DNA of 64,000 nt from Desulforamulus putei DSM 12395 (GTDB taxonomy: Bacteria > Bacillota > Desulfotomaculia > Desulfotomaculales > Desulfotomaculaceae). The first letter of the stretch is position 1, and each line of letters begins with the position of its first letter. Location: positions 22,757-86,756 of the forward strand of contig NZ_FQUY01000012.1 in NCBI RefSeq assembly GCF_900129195.1, given 5' to 3'. The notes below the pieces were generated by a model. It did no database searches. It saw nothing but the letters and a program-made list of their open reading frames with translations, and was not told the DNA's origin. This document shows positions 9,077 to 17,880 of the stretch, piece by piece. Both the position numbers and the translations under genes were made by a program.

Positions 9077-9307
9077 CCCTGCAAGATCCTATTTTCCTCA
9101 CTAATTGAAAAAGATTTAACATTCTTAGAATTAGAATTTTAAGCCGTTGGGGGCGCCAATTTACCTGTTGGGGCGCTCAAATTTGCTTTTCGCCAAAGGC
9201 AAAATCCTTTTATTTAGCCGTTCGGGAGGCGCAGGCAACCTTTTAACGAAATGTCAAAAAAATGACTTTAACGGTTGGAAGGGCCTGTTAAATTGGTTAA
9301 CAAATTG
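9077..9307. other. Untranslated interval before the oxidoreductase promoter
   Basis: About 230 bases without a supported gene. Short inverted words occur (GGGGCGC/GCGCC, TTTGC...GCAAA), but I recognise no known riboswitch. Confidence 0.5.
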
Positions 9308-9336
9308 TTGACTTAATAAAAATTTCAGCTTATACT
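9297..9336 (+). promoter_or_regulatory. Sigma-A promoter with overlapping palindrome for the 2-oxoacid oxidoreductase operon
   Basis: TTGACT (9308-9313) and TATACT (9331-9336) are separated by 17 nt. The imperfect palindrome TTAACAA-A-TTGTTGA (9297-9311) overlaps the -35 box, as an operator would. The regulator is unknown. Confidence 0.65.
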
Positions 9337-9451
9337 GAGTAAAGGAACTCGGGGTGTGTCTTAATATCCCGGTTCTTGCTATTTATAGACCTTTTAGGAA
9401 TTTTCTGAAATGGGCAAACTAAAGCCACAAAAGGACTGGAGGTGGTTTACC

Positions 9452-10117
9452 ATCTCGAAAAGAATTGTTGAAGCCTACGTTGGCGAATATGCCAGCGGCA
9501 AAAGCGAAGTGGCGGTAAACCGGGCCTTGGAACTGGCCAGGGCTGGCAGAAAGGTAAATCTGGTAGACCTGGACATTGTAGAGCCCTGTTATACACTGCG
9601 ACCCATTAAAAAAGAATTGGAAGAAACCGGCATGACGGTGCTTGCCTGGGAAACCCGGGATACCGTCGGGTTAGGTGAGGCGGGTAATATTATTAAACCG
9701 GAATGCAGGTGGGCATTATACCGTGAGGGGGATGTGATTCTCGATATCGGGTACGGTGTGGAAGGAGCCAAAACCCTGAACCTGTTGGAAGGTGTCGAGG
9801 AAACCCCGGAATTACAGGTCTTGGCAGTCATCAATGCGAAAAGGCCCATGACATCCACTGTAGAAGAGATTTTGGACTACATAAAGGAACTGGGCCCTGT
9901 TCACGGGCTGATCAACAACACCCATTTGGGTGATGAAACAACACCGGACATTGTGCAAGAGGGTGCCCGGGTTGTCAGCGAAGTTTCCAACATTCTGGGA
10001 ATCCCCGTGGTGGCCACCACCGCAGACCAGAAAGTGACGAAACAAATCGGTCCGCAAGATTGTATGGGTAATACCGTACGTCCCCTGGTTCGATACATGC
10101 CGCGCACATTCTGGTAG
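9452..10117 (+). CDS. P-loop NTPase linked to 2-oxoacid:ferredoxin oxidoreductase, probable AUC start
   Basis: A Walker-A-like GEYASGKSE near the N-terminus, followed by VDLDIVEP, suggests a CobQ/CobB/MinD-like or ATP-grasping P-loop fold. It is the first gene of a unit with four oxidoreductase subunits, 87 nt before the next, so it may help cofactor loading or assembly; this is inference. The longest frame opens at ATG 9410 with only AGGAA upstream. GGAGGTGG (9438-9445) stands 6 nt before ATC 9452, giving a 221-aa product starting (M)SKRIVEAYVGEYASGKS. I therefore place the start at ATC 9452; ATG 9410 is the alternative. Confidence 0.7.
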   Translation: MSKRIVEAYVGEYASGKSEVAVNRALELARAGRKVNLVDLDIVEPCYTLRPIKKELEETGMTVLAWETRDTVGLGEAGNIIKPECRWALYREGDVILDIGYGVEGAKTLNLLEGVEETPELQVLAVINAKRPMTSTVEEILDYIKELGPVHGLINNTHLGDETTPDIVQEGARVVSEVSNILGIPVVATTADQKVTKQIGPQDCMGNTVRPLVRYMPRTFW

Positions 10118-10203
10118 GACAACCAGACCATCATACTAAAAATTTCACAAGCTTCCAAAGTCCCTTAAGGATCTTTATTAATTCAGGAGGTGTGGTATCT
10201 CTC

Positions 10204-11289
10204 ATGTCCGAAAAACCCATTACCGGAGAAAAGCGGGCGTTCATGACTGGTAACGAGGTAGTTGCCTGGGCAGCCCTGGCAGCAGGCGCTGACATCATGT
10301 ATGGCTATCCCATTACCCCTCAGAACGAAATCATGCACTACTGGACCCGTCAAATCCCCAAGTATGGCCGTAAATTCCTGCAAACCGAAGACGAACTGTC
10401 TGCCGGCTTTACCACAGTGGGTGGCGTTTTAGCCGGCCTCAGAGCCTTCACAGCCACTGCCGGCCCCGGCAACACCCTGATGCAGGAACCCATGTCCATG
10501 GCTGAAATGATGAGACTTCCTACCGTTACCATCGTTCAGCAGCGTGGCGGCCCGTCCACCGCTACCGTTATCTACTCCCAGCAAGAAGTTACCCTGACCA
10601 CCATGGGCGGTAACGGCGAAGGACTGCGCATCGTTTACTCCCCCAGCAACCACCAGGAACTCTTTGACTATACCATCAAAGCATTTAACACTGCCTGGAA
10701 ATATCGTTTCCCCACCTTCGTACTGGGTGACGGTTACCAGGCCAAAATGCGTGAATCTGTAACCCTGTATGATCCTGCTGAAAGAGGCATCGAAATGGTG
10801 CCCACCGAGAAATATGTCGGTAAGCCCGGCACCCCCGGTGTAGACCGTGATCCCGGACATTACCGCAATACCTACAACACCGAAGAAGAATTGTTTGAAG
10901 TATTACAGAAGCACTTTGCCGACTATGAGAAAATGGCTCCGGAAGTGGTGGAATACGCCCAGGAAGCTGTAGAGGACGCTGATCTTGTAATCGTCGCCCA
11001 TGGCGTTGTGTTCCGTGGTGTCCGTGATGCCGTTAAAGAATTAAGAGCAGAAGGGCTGAAGGTAGGTTATTTCCGTCCCATTACCCTCCGTCCCTTCCCG
11101 GCTGAGCAGCTCAAGGCCGTGGCCAACAAGGCCAAGAAACTGTTAATTGCGGAATCTGCTCAAGGCCAGCTGGCCAGACTGATAAAAGACGCCATTTACG
11201 GCGCTTCTGCGGAGATTGTACCCATGTTCCGCCCCGGTGTAGGTATCACCACTGAGCAAATTGTGGCTAAAGTTAAAGAGGCGCTTTAG
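10204..11289 (+). CDS. 2-oxoacid:ferredoxin oxidoreductase, alpha subunit
   Basis: This subunit forms the pyrimidine-binding part of the thiamine diphosphate site and the C-terminal transketolase-like domain. MTGNEVVAWAALAAGADIMYGYPITPQNEI and FTATAGPGNTLMQEP are family signatures. The enzyme oxidatively decarboxylates a 2-oxoacid to an acyl-CoA with reduction of ferredoxin, or the reverse. The separate alpha/beta/gamma/delta genes fit the KOR/VOR type; substrate (2-oxoglutarate, branched-chain or other) is undecided. Start ATG 10204 lies 11 nt after GGAGGTG; a GTG at 10192 is inside the ribosome-binding site. Confidence 0.9.
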   Translation: MSEKPITGEKRAFMTGNEVVAWAALAAGADIMYGYPITPQNEIMHYWTRQIPKYGRKFLQTEDELSAGFTTVGGVLAGLRAFTATAGPGNTLMQEPMSMAEMMRLPTVTIVQQRGGPSTATVIYSQQEVTLTTMGGNGEGLRIVYSPSNHQELFDYTIKAFNTAWKYRFPTFVLGDGYQAKMRESVTLYDPAERGIEMVPTEKYVGKPGTPGVDRDPGHYRNTYNTEEELFEVLQKHFADYEKMAPEVVEYAQEAVEDADLVIVAHGVVFRGVRDAVKELRAEGLKVGYFRPITLRPFPAEQLKAVANKAKKLLIAESAQGQLARLIKDAIYGASAEIVPMFRPGVGITTEQIVAKVKEAL

Positions 11290-11324
11290 AAAATTTTCTT
11301 CTAAATAAGGAGGGAGGTTCCAAC

Positions 11325-12098
11325 ATGTCTGTGTCTCCACAACCTGCCATGCCCAAAAGCTGGCGTGTAGAAAGCAAACCCCATAAATTCTGCCCCGGTT
11401 GCGGCCACGGTCTGGTGCTGAAGTGCTTGGGCGAGGCCATCGATGAACTGGGTATTCAGGATAGAGTTGTTTTTGGCTGTGACATCGGCTGTTCCCTGCT
11501 GTCCTGGGATTTCTTCAACTGTGACAGCGTACAAACCCACCACGGTCGCACCACCCCGGTCATGACCGGTATCAAGCGTGCCAACCCAGATCTTATCTGC
11601 ATTGCCTATATGGGCGACGGCGGCGGTTATGCCATCGGTGTAGGCGGTATCGTCAACGCCGCTGCCCGTAACGAAAAAGTTACCGTCATTCTGGCTAACA
11701 ACACCGTTTATGCCATGACCGGCGGTCAAATGTCCCCCTGTACCATGCCCGGACAAAAGGTTGAAACCGCTCCCTACGGACGTGACCCCGAAGCAACCGG
11801 TATGCCCACCCAGGGTCCGGAAATGATTGCTGCCATCACCGGCGATGGCGCCTATGTGGCCCGCGGCACCACTGCCAACTTAAAACAACTGAAGAGCTAT
11901 ATTAAAAAGGCTCTGCAAACCCAAATGGAAGGCAAAGGTTTCTCCTTTGTGGAAGCGCTGGCTGCTTGCCCCACCAACTGGCGAACCAATGCCGAGAAGA
12001 CCTGGGCCTTTGTCGAAAAAGAAATGCCTCAGTATTACAAAGTAGGGGAAAAGAAAAATCCCTTCGAGGCAAAAAAGGAGGCTCAGCAGAATGGCTAA
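11325..12098 (+). CDS. 2-oxoacid:ferredoxin oxidoreductase, beta (TPP-binding) subunit
   Basis: The diphosphate-binding motif runs from GDGGGYAIG to ILANNTVYAMTGGQ, the GDG-(about 25)-NN signature of ThDP enzymes. FCPGCGHG and CDIGCS near the N-terminus are typical of these beta subunits. Length is 257 aa. It follows the alpha gene by 35 nt with AAGGAGGGAGG upstream and overlaps the gamma gene by 8 nt, so translation is coupled. Confidence 0.93.
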   Translation: MSVSPQPAMPKSWRVESKPHKFCPGCGHGLVLKCLGEAIDELGIQDRVVFGCDIGCSLLSWDFFNCDSVQTHHGRTTPVMTGIKRANPDLICIAYMGDGGGYAIGVGGIVNAAARNEKVTVILANNTVYAMTGGQMSPCTMPGQKVETAPYGRDPEATGMPTQGPEMIAAITGDGAYVARGTTANLKQLKSYIKKALQTQMEGKGFSFVEALAACPTNWRTNAEKTWAFVEKEMPQYYKVGEKKNPFEAKKEAQQNG

Positions 12099-12654
12099 AG
12101 CTGTAAAAATCTGCTTGGCCGGCGAAGGTGGCCAGGGTGTTCAATCGGTAGCGGAAATTATCGCCGATGCAGCCAACGCAGAGGGCCGCGAGGCGCTCTA
12201 TATCCCCAACTTCGGCGTGGAACAGCGGGGCGGCGTGTCCATTGCCTACCTGCAGATTGCCGATCAACCCATCGGCGCACCCAAGTTTGATAAGGCAGAC
12301 ATCCTGGTGGCCCTGAGCGACCGTGCTGTACGCCGCTGCAAGCAGTATGTGGATGAGAACACCGTCTACGTCTACGACGCCAGCATCGAAGGCGTGGAAG
12401 ACGATTTACCCAAGGAAGGCGAGGCCAAAAAGGTGTTGGCCATTCCCGCCCTGGAAATCTCCAAGAACGAACTGCACCCCCGGGTGTTTAACATCTTAAT
12501 TATGGGCGCCGTCATCGGAGCCACCGGTGTGATTCCTGTGGATGCCGCCAAGGCAGCCATTGAAAAGAAACTGGGTTATAAGTTTGAGCAAAATCCTCAG
12601 CTGCGTGAACTGAACTTCAAGGCCATTGACCGCGGCATTGAATTGATGAAATAG
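12091..12654 (+). CDS. 2-oxoacid:ferredoxin oxidoreductase, gamma subunit
   Basis: The 187-aa protein starts with CLAGEGGQGVQS and contains YIPNFGVEQRGG, the conserved features of the gamma domain that contacts CoA. ATG 12091 overlaps the beta stop; GGAGG is inside the beta gene 7 nt upstream. It must assemble with the alpha, beta and delta subunits. Confidence 0.92.
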   Translation: MAKAVKICLAGEGGQGVQSVAEIIADAANAEGREALYIPNFGVEQRGGVSIAYLQIADQPIGAPKFDKADILVALSDRAVRRCKQYVDENTVYVYDASIEGVEDDLPKEGEAKKVLAIPALEISKNELHPRVFNILIMGAVIGATGVIPVDAAKAAIEKKLGYKFEQNPQLRELNFKAIDRGIELMK

Positions 12655-12666
12655 GGGGGGGAAATC

Positions 12667-12918
12667 ATGGAATTCAAAGGTCGTACCCTGGAACTCACCA
12701 AAGGTGATTGGACTCTTTTCCCCGGTCTGTGCAAGGGCTGTGGACTGTGCATTCAAAAGTGCCCCAAAAAGTGCATCTCCTGGTCCAAGGTGCTTGGCGT
12801 ATACGGTACCCCCTCGGTAGAGGCCAACGACGAGTGCATCGCCTGCGGCATCTGCCAGATGGTCTGCCCCGATACCGCCATCCGGGTGGATAAGAAGAAA
12901 GCAGCGAAAGAAGCGTAA
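12667..12918 (+). CDS. 2-oxoacid:ferredoxin oxidoreductase, delta (2x[4Fe-4S]) subunit
   Basis: An 83-aa ferredoxin with CKGCGLCIQKCP and CIACGICQMVCP. It passes electrons from the ThDP site to free ferredoxin. It is the last gene of the operon, 12 nt after gamma, with GGGGGGG upstream. Confidence 0.93.
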   Translation: MEFKGRTLELTKGDWTLFPGLCKGCGLCIQKCPKKCISWSKVLGVYGTPSVEANDECIACGICQMVCPDTAIRVDKKKAAKEA

Positions 12919-12938
12919 GCATAAGGTATAGCAGAAAG

Positions 12939-12975
12939 GAAAGAAGCGCTTCCCTTGATGGGAGCGCTTCTTTCA
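12939..12975 (+). terminator. Terminator of the oxidoreductase operon
   Basis: AAAGAAGCGCT and its complement AGCGCTTCTTT enclose an inner TCCC/GGGA pair; the 3' end is T-rich. Confidence 0.85.
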
Positions 12976-12991
12976 CTGTGAGAGTTTTGCT

Positions 12992-13025
12992 ACAGCCGGC
13001 AGCCGTCGGCCGTCAGCCTTCAGCT
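12992..13025. repeat. Intergenic heptamer-mosaic element, copy 4
   Basis: The tandem heptamers CAGCCGT, CGGCCGT, CAGCCTT and CAGCTTT run into the stop of the next gene, so the final residues of GerAB (KTKS) are coded by repeat-derived DNA. Confidence 0.65.
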
Positions 13026-14120
13026 TTTTGTTTTGTTTTTGCCGGGCGCCAGGGTCTTTCTCAATAAAGCTCCTATCCATAACAAAAGAGGAATCCCATA
13101 CTCCAGGGGGATGGCGTAGACCGGCCAGATGGATTTGGCGAAAAACAATTCATCGATGGCGCTCTCATAAACATATATACTAAAAACCGCCATCAAGGCG
13201 CCGGCCGGCAGCACCAGGGGGCGGAAGTCGGAAACCCCGGCCCAGTGGGACGCTCCCTGCACAAAGGCGTAATAACAAATCATAAATTTAATGATTGAAA
13301 AAAAGTACCATATGATGGCCATCAAGGTGACCAGGATTTGCCCCCCCGGAATGGAGTTAATGGTAACCAAAGGGGTATAGACGGCACGGGCTGCCACAGC
13401 GGGGCTCAGGACAGTGATGGAACGTTCAATGGACAAGAACAGCATGAACAGCCCCGCTACCAGACCAGCCAGAGGATACCAGGCAACGCCTCGGGATTCT
13501 TTTACATGATAAAGGACCATGCCGAAGACCACGATTTCTCCCGCCGGAAAAGAAGTGATCCCGATGACGGACCTTGCCACAGGCATGATGCCGTGTTCCA
13601 GTACCGGGGTCAGGTTATCATATTGGGCAAAAAGCATGGCGGTGGCCTGGATGATCGTAAAGAAAACAAGGATAAATATAAGAGCAATGCCAAGGGCCCG
13701 GGCCATGACCTCTATCCCCAGCCGCACAGCAAAGGCAGACAGAGCTGTTATTGTAACGTACAGAACGGCGGCGGGAGTATCCACCAAAAAAATGACGTCA
13801 ATAAAGTTAACAATATTGCGCAGCACCAGCGCTCCCAGGTGAAAGGCAAACCAGATGATCAGCAGGCCCACCGCTTTTCCCGGCAAGCCCAGGATCCTTT
13901 CGCTATATTGGACGATGGAGTTTCCCGGGTACATTTTGTGTAATGACAACAGCAAAGACAGCAGTATGATGCCGGGCAGCATGGCAATGAAGGGCGCCAG
14001 CCACGCATCCTGCCCGGCCATCTCTATGACGGCGGACGGCACCAGAAATAATGCCGTACCCACAACAAAACCAAGCATTAAGAAGAAAAATTGCCTGTCA
14101 GAAATGTACGCCTTTCCCAA
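13020..14120 (-). CDS. Spore germination receptor B subunit (GerAB/GerKB family permease)
   Basis: This 366-aa protein has about ten hydrophobic segments of the APC-superfamily spore germination permease type. It binds the germinant in the inner spore membrane. The N-terminus ISDRQFFFLMLGFVVGTALFLVPSAV is typical. The TTG start follows AAAGGAAG. It is the last gene of a minus-strand operon: [gerAB remnant]-gerAA-gerAC-small membrane protein-gerAB. Confidence 0.9.
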   Translation of the reverse strand: MGKAYISDRQFFFLMLGFVVGTALFLVPSAVIEMAGQDAWLAPFIAMLPGIILLSLLLSLHKMYPGNSIVQYSERILGLPGKAVGLLIIWFAFHLGALVLRNIVNFIDVIFLVDTPAAVLYVTITALSAFAVRLGIEVMARALGIALIFILVFFTIIQATAMLFAQYDNLTPVLEHGIMPVARSVIGITSFPAGEIVVFGMVLYHVKESRGVAWYPLAGLVAGLFMLFLSIERSITVLSPAVAARAVYTPLVTINSIPGGQILVTLMAIIWYFFSIIKFMICYYAFVQGASHWAGVSDFRPLVLPAGALMAVFSIYVYESAIDELFFAKSIWPVYAIPLEYGIPLLLWIGALLRKTLAPGKNKTKS

Positions 14121-14141
14121 GATAATCTTCCTTTATAAAAC

Positions 14142-14387
14142 TTATTTGGCAGTACCAAAGAAACTCTCCATTTTCATGGCAGCGGGTTTGAAGACGGCCT
14201 CCAAAAAATCAGTGGGATTGGGTAGTTTAAGGTCAAACACCATCCCGTAACCATAGATCATGGCCGGCGCCAGCAGCAGCCAAAAGGCCCCGAGGTCCTT
14301 CCATCGTTTTTGTGCCACAAGGCGGGGTACCTCTAGAATAATAATAATGGCGTAGGCAAGGGTAATAAGAAGAAACTTTGTGACCAA
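14142..14387 (-). CDS. Small two-helix membrane protein in the ger operon
   Basis: The 81 residues contain two hydrophobic helices (about 4-20 and 33-52) and a short amphipathic tail. AGGAGGT precedes TTG 14387. It lies between gerAC and gerAB with gaps of 12 and 21 nt. It may be the small D-type subunit found in some germinant receptors (two transmembrane helices, 70-80 aa); that assignment rests on context and topology. Confidence 0.65.
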   Translation of the reverse strand: MVTKFLLITLAYAIIIILEVPRLVAQKRWKDLGAFWLLLAPAMIYGYGMVFDLKLPNPTDFLEAVFKPAAMKMESFFGTAK

Positions 14388-14399
14388 ATATACGACCTC

Positions 14400-15611
14400 C
14401 TATTTTTGGTTCTTTCTGGGATTGATAGAGGTGGTTATCAGTCCAAGGCCTTTAAGCTTAGGTTTTACTGCAATCTGTACCTCCAAGTCAGGAAAAATGT
14501 CCGGCCACTGCTTGGACAGCTCTTTGTTCCAGGCTTCCGGAAAAGTTCTGTGGACTGCTCCGGCAAAACCCAGCACGTCGGAATTAAGCTCCTGACAGCG
14601 GGTGACGCCCGCCATCATTTCCTCCTGAATTTTTTTGGCGATCACCTGTTCCAGTTGCTTTCTAACATCTGCATCAATCTTGAAAATACCGGGGCTGGCC
14701 TCGGCTAGGTTACATTCTGTTTTCACATCAAGTTTTATGATCAGCCTGCCGTCCATCACCCGGGGTTCAATTTTAGCGGAACTCTTAAGAATTTCAAAAA
14801 CCACTTTCTTCTTCTCATAGTCAGTAACAAGCAACCCCTGCTGGACTTCGCCTCTCACCCACAAAAGGCCCCTGCTCTCGGTGGGATTCAGCCAGCCCAC
14901 CATGCGGTCTTCCCTGAAAACAGCGGTATCGGTGACCCGCAATTCAAAAGTTTTTTTTGCTTTTTCCACCGTTTTCACCGCTTCTTCCTTGGGTTTCATA
15001 ATGCCTTCGAAGAAGGTTACACCGGCTGTAAAGGGTTCCTGGTCAGGACTGTCCAGCATCTGAAAAAAGTCCCCCAGGTTTAAAACCGCGTATTTGGAAG
15101 TACGCTCCCGCAGATCAATTATATCGGCCAGAGCTCTGGCGGGGGGCTGCTGGCCCGTTTCGCCGGCCTCTAAAATATCTTTGATTTGTTCATCCCTGGC
15201 AATCAGGACCCAGTTGCTTTGCTTAAATTCAGGATCCCTTTCCAGAAAGTCCATAACATCCAGTACACCTTGTCTGGCTAACTTTTCGGAGATTAAAATC
15301 ACCTGGTTATGGGACCAGAAGAACTGGTTGGGCGATTGGAGCGCCAGGTTTCTCACCGCATCAAACACGGTCTCGCCGGTGGAGTACCAGTTGTGGTAGG
15401 GCGGCTTATCATTTCCGGCGCCGTCCCCCACTGCTCCGGTAGGCTGAGGGCGAACCGTTTGGACAACCAGTTCTATGGCGCCGTCCTCTTTCCGGTCAAT
15501 GCCAAAGCCTACCACGATGGCCGTTTTTTCAGCCTCCCGCAAGTCCCAACAGCCGGTCAGTGTAGATAATAAAAACAAGAGAATCGCGATACGGAGAAGT
15601 CGAACCGCCAT
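14400..15611 (-). CDS. Spore germination receptor C subunit (Ger(x)C lipoprotein)
   Basis: This is the membrane-anchored lipoprotein of the germinant receptor. A signal peptide ends in the lipobox LTGC with acylated C21, followed by WDLREAEKTAIVVGFGID, a Ger(x)C signature. Length is 403 aa. AGAAAGGA precedes ATG 15611. The gene lies 12 nt after gerAA. Confidence 0.93.
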   Translation of the reverse strand: MAVRLLRIAILLFLLSTLTGCWDLREAEKTAIVVGFGIDRKEDGAIELVVQTVRPQPTGAVGDGAGNDKPPYHNWYSTGETVFDAVRNLALQSPNQFFWSHNQVILISEKLARQGVLDVMDFLERDPEFKQSNWVLIARDEQIKDILEAGETGQQPPARALADIIDLRERTSKYAVLNLGDFFQMLDSPDQEPFTAGVTFFEGIMKPKEEAVKTVEKAKKTFELRVTDTAVFREDRMVGWLNPTESRGLLWVRGEVQQGLLVTDYEKKKVVFEILKSSAKIEPRVMDGRLIIKLDVKTECNLAEASPGIFKIDADVRKQLEQVIAKKIQEEMMAGVTRCQELNSDVLGFAGAVHRTFPEAWNKELSKQWPDIFPDLEVQIAVKPKLKGLGLITTSINPRKNQK

Positions 15612-15623
15612 GGCTGTTCCTTT

Positions 15624-17240
15624 CTAACCTTTGTTTGGACCGGGCTTCAGGTTTTTGCTCATACGGTTTACATTTCTCTGCACCATTTCAGCGGGCCGGT
15701 TCCTTCTGGTCCAGTGGGGCGCCACGATGAGGGTGTCTTTAAAAGACTGCCAATTAAAGGGTGACAGGGGGCTTAAGTAGGGTACGCCGAAGCTTCTCAG
15801 CGAACACAGGTGCAGCAGTATGGCCAGCAGCCCCGTCATTAATCCAAATAATCCCAGGAAAGCCGAAGCCAGCATTAAGGGAAAACGCAGCAAACGGACA
15901 GACTGACCCAGGTTGTACTGTGGTATGGTAAAGGTGGCAATGCCGGTTGTAGCCACCACAATAATCATGGCCGGGGAGACGATATTGGCCTGCACCGCTG
16001 CCTGGCCGATGACCAGAGCGCCCACAATGCTGATGGTCTGGGCCAGGGTGGTGGGCAAACGGATACTGGCTTCCCGCAGGGCCTCAAAGAGAATTTCCAT
16101 AATCAAGGCCTCAATAACGGCCGGGAAGGGCACGCCCTGGCGGTTGGCTGCAATACTGATAAACAGGGTGGTGGGGATCATCTCCTGGTGAAAATTTGTC
16201 ACGGCAATATACAGAGACGGTAAGGTTAACGCTAAAAAGAAGGAAAAAAGCCTGATCCACCTGACAAAGGTGGCAAAGTAAAATTCTGTGTAATAGTCCT
16301 CGGAACTTTGTATCAGCGAAAAAAACTGTCCCGGGACTACCAGTGCAAAGGGGGTGTTGTCCGTCAATATGGCGACCCTGCCCTCAAGCAAATCCGCTGC
16401 CACCTTGTCCGGGCGTTCGGTGGCAATCACCAGGGGGAAGGGCGAGTACGGGCTGTCCTTGAGGAAGTGCTCAAGGTAACCGCTTTCCAGCACCGCGTCA
16501 ATGTCAATACGGTTCAGCCTTTGCCTCACTTCGGCCACCAGGTCCTCGGAGACCAAACCCTTCAGGTAAAGGACGGACACGTTGGTGGCGCTTATTCTTC
16601 CGATCTGATAGTTTTCCACCACCAAATTGGGTGTTACCAACCTCTTCCGAATCAAACTGATATTGACAGAAAGCAGTTCAACAAAGGCTTCCCTGGGACC
16701 GCGGATGGCGTTTTCCTGGATAGGTTCCGGAATCCCCCGACCATTGTATCCCTTGCAGCTAATGATGAAAGCCCGGGCAAAGCCGTCTATGAATAAAACA
16801 ACTTCTCCCACCAGTACATGGGAGACGATGGTTTGAAAATTTTCTCCCTTTTGAATCTCTGCCTTGGCAATAAGACCTCCCTGCGTTAATAATTTCAGTA
16901 ACTTTTGGCCGGACTTTTCTCTGGCATTTGCCTCCAGGAGGGGTCTCATGATATCAGAGCCCAGGATCTCGGAATTAATCAGGCCGTCCATATAACAAAT
17001 GGCTGCCTTAATCGGTTCCTCCAGCCCCAGTACAAAATCCCTCTTGACAAAGTCAACGTTATGACCCAGGATGTTGATAATATGCTCCAGGTTCCGGGCA
17101 AGGGAGCGGTCCACGGGAAGTTCCATAAGTTCCTGCCTGGTATAGACCTGGTTCAGGTTCAGTTCTTGTTGTCTATAGGGCATCTCTTTTTTTTCGGCGT
17201 GTCTGAAAAACAATTTTATAAAATTACTCAGGATACTCAA
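15624..17240 (-). CDS. Spore germination receptor A subunit (GerAA/SpoVAF family)
   Basis: A 538-aa protein with a large cytoplasmic N-terminal domain and several C-terminal membrane helices, containing the family words ERPDKVAADLLEGRVAIL and PSLYIAVTNFHQEMIPT. It forms the oligomeric channel-like core of germinant receptors. TTG 17240 follows AAGGAGGGCGG. Its start codon overlaps the TGA that ends a relic gerAB frame. Confidence 0.93.
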   Translation of the reverse strand: MSILSNFIKLFFRHAEKKEMPYRQQELNLNQVYTRQELMELPVDRSLARNLEHIINILGHNVDFVKRDFVLGLEEPIKAAICYMDGLINSEILGSDIMRPLLEANAREKSGQKLLKLLTQGGLIAKAEIQKGENFQTIVSHVLVGEVVLFIDGFARAFIISCKGYNGRGIPEPIQENAIRGPREAFVELLSVNISLIRKRLVTPNLVVENYQIGRISATNVSVLYLKGLVSEDLVAEVRQRLNRIDIDAVLESGYLEHFLKDSPYSPFPLVIATERPDKVAADLLEGRVAILTDNTPFALVVPGQFFSLIQSSEDYYTEFYFATFVRWIRLFSFFLALTLPSLYIAVTNFHQEMIPTTLFISIAANRQGVPFPAVIEALIMEILFEALREASIRLPTTLAQTISIVGALVIGQAAVQANIVSPAMIIVVATTGIATFTIPQYNLGQSVRLLRFPLMLASAFLGLFGLMTGLLAILLHLCSLRSFGVPYLSPLSPFNWQSFKDTLIVAPHWTRRNRPAEMVQRNVNRMSKNLKPGPNKG

Positions 17241-17571
17241 TTTGTCCGCCCTCCTTGGGGGAGTTCCTTGCCATGTCTGAACAAAGATACTGAATATAAG
17301 AACAAAGTTAATCCCAAATTAACAAAGGTGATGGAAGCCGGAAAGGTGTACTGGGAAAAATCTAACTGTTTTATCGGGATACCTTTAACCCCAGGGAACT
17401 GGAAAGTACCGCAACCAGCAAACCAAAGGCCAGAGCAATGAACAGTGACATCCAGGAACTCATGCCGGCTCCTTTGGCCACAATTCCCGATACAAACAAA
17501 ATGGATGTGGCATAGACAATCATGACCATAGCCGTGGCCTGCCAGTGTGAAATGCGCCAGGGTTCCAACAT
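17237..17571 (-). pseudogene. gerAB pseudogene with large internal deletion
   Basis: Reading from 17571, the first 65 residues (ISHWQATAMVMIVYATSILF, then a second helix ending SSLGLKV) resemble the first two helices of a GerAB permease and stop at TAA. In another frame the sequence up to 17237 reads FPASITFVNLGLTLFLY and SLFRHGKE, matching the last helix and basic tail of GerAB (compare YAIPLEYGIPLLLW and ALLRK in the intact copy at 13020-14120). About 250 central residues are missing. The terminal TGA overlaps the gerAA start, as coupled ger genes do. The 65-aa fragment could still be translated. Confidence 0.6.
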
Positions 17572-17744
17572 TTAAGTCACCACTTTTTTGCCGTCTGTGA
17601 TTAGTATTTATATCTTTGACAAAAAAGATGTACAATAATAGCAAAAAACTACTTTGTTGCTTGTTAAAACCATGATTGGAAAAAATATTCAACGGAGATA
17701 TTTAAACCTGTTGCAGAGGAAAAGAGCGGTTGGCCCAAATTAAT

Positions 17745-17766
17745 ATACCGGTTTTACAACCGGTAT
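17745..17766. other. Perfect palindromic hairpin between the divergent ger and gin units
   Basis: ATACCGGTT/AACCGGTAT with loop TTAC. No T run follows on either strand, so an operator is more likely than a terminator. It lies about 170 bp before the ger unit and 115 bp before gin. Nothing else is recognised between 17572 and 17880. Confidence 0.5.
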
Positions 17767-17880
17767 TAAAGAGAAGGTTTGCCAGCACCAAAACCTTTGC
17801 AGGAGCATAAATTAAAATAACGAAGTTTTAAACTAACGTTTTTTGACGAAAATAGAAGCAGCGGGGGCGAGGGGGGTTCG

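Noticed and set aside
9284..9303. Rex-type redox operator before the oxidoreductase operon
   Set aside because: The half-sites TGTTAA and TTAACAA are spaced 5 nt instead of 4, so I do not name Rex; only the nearby palindrome is reported.
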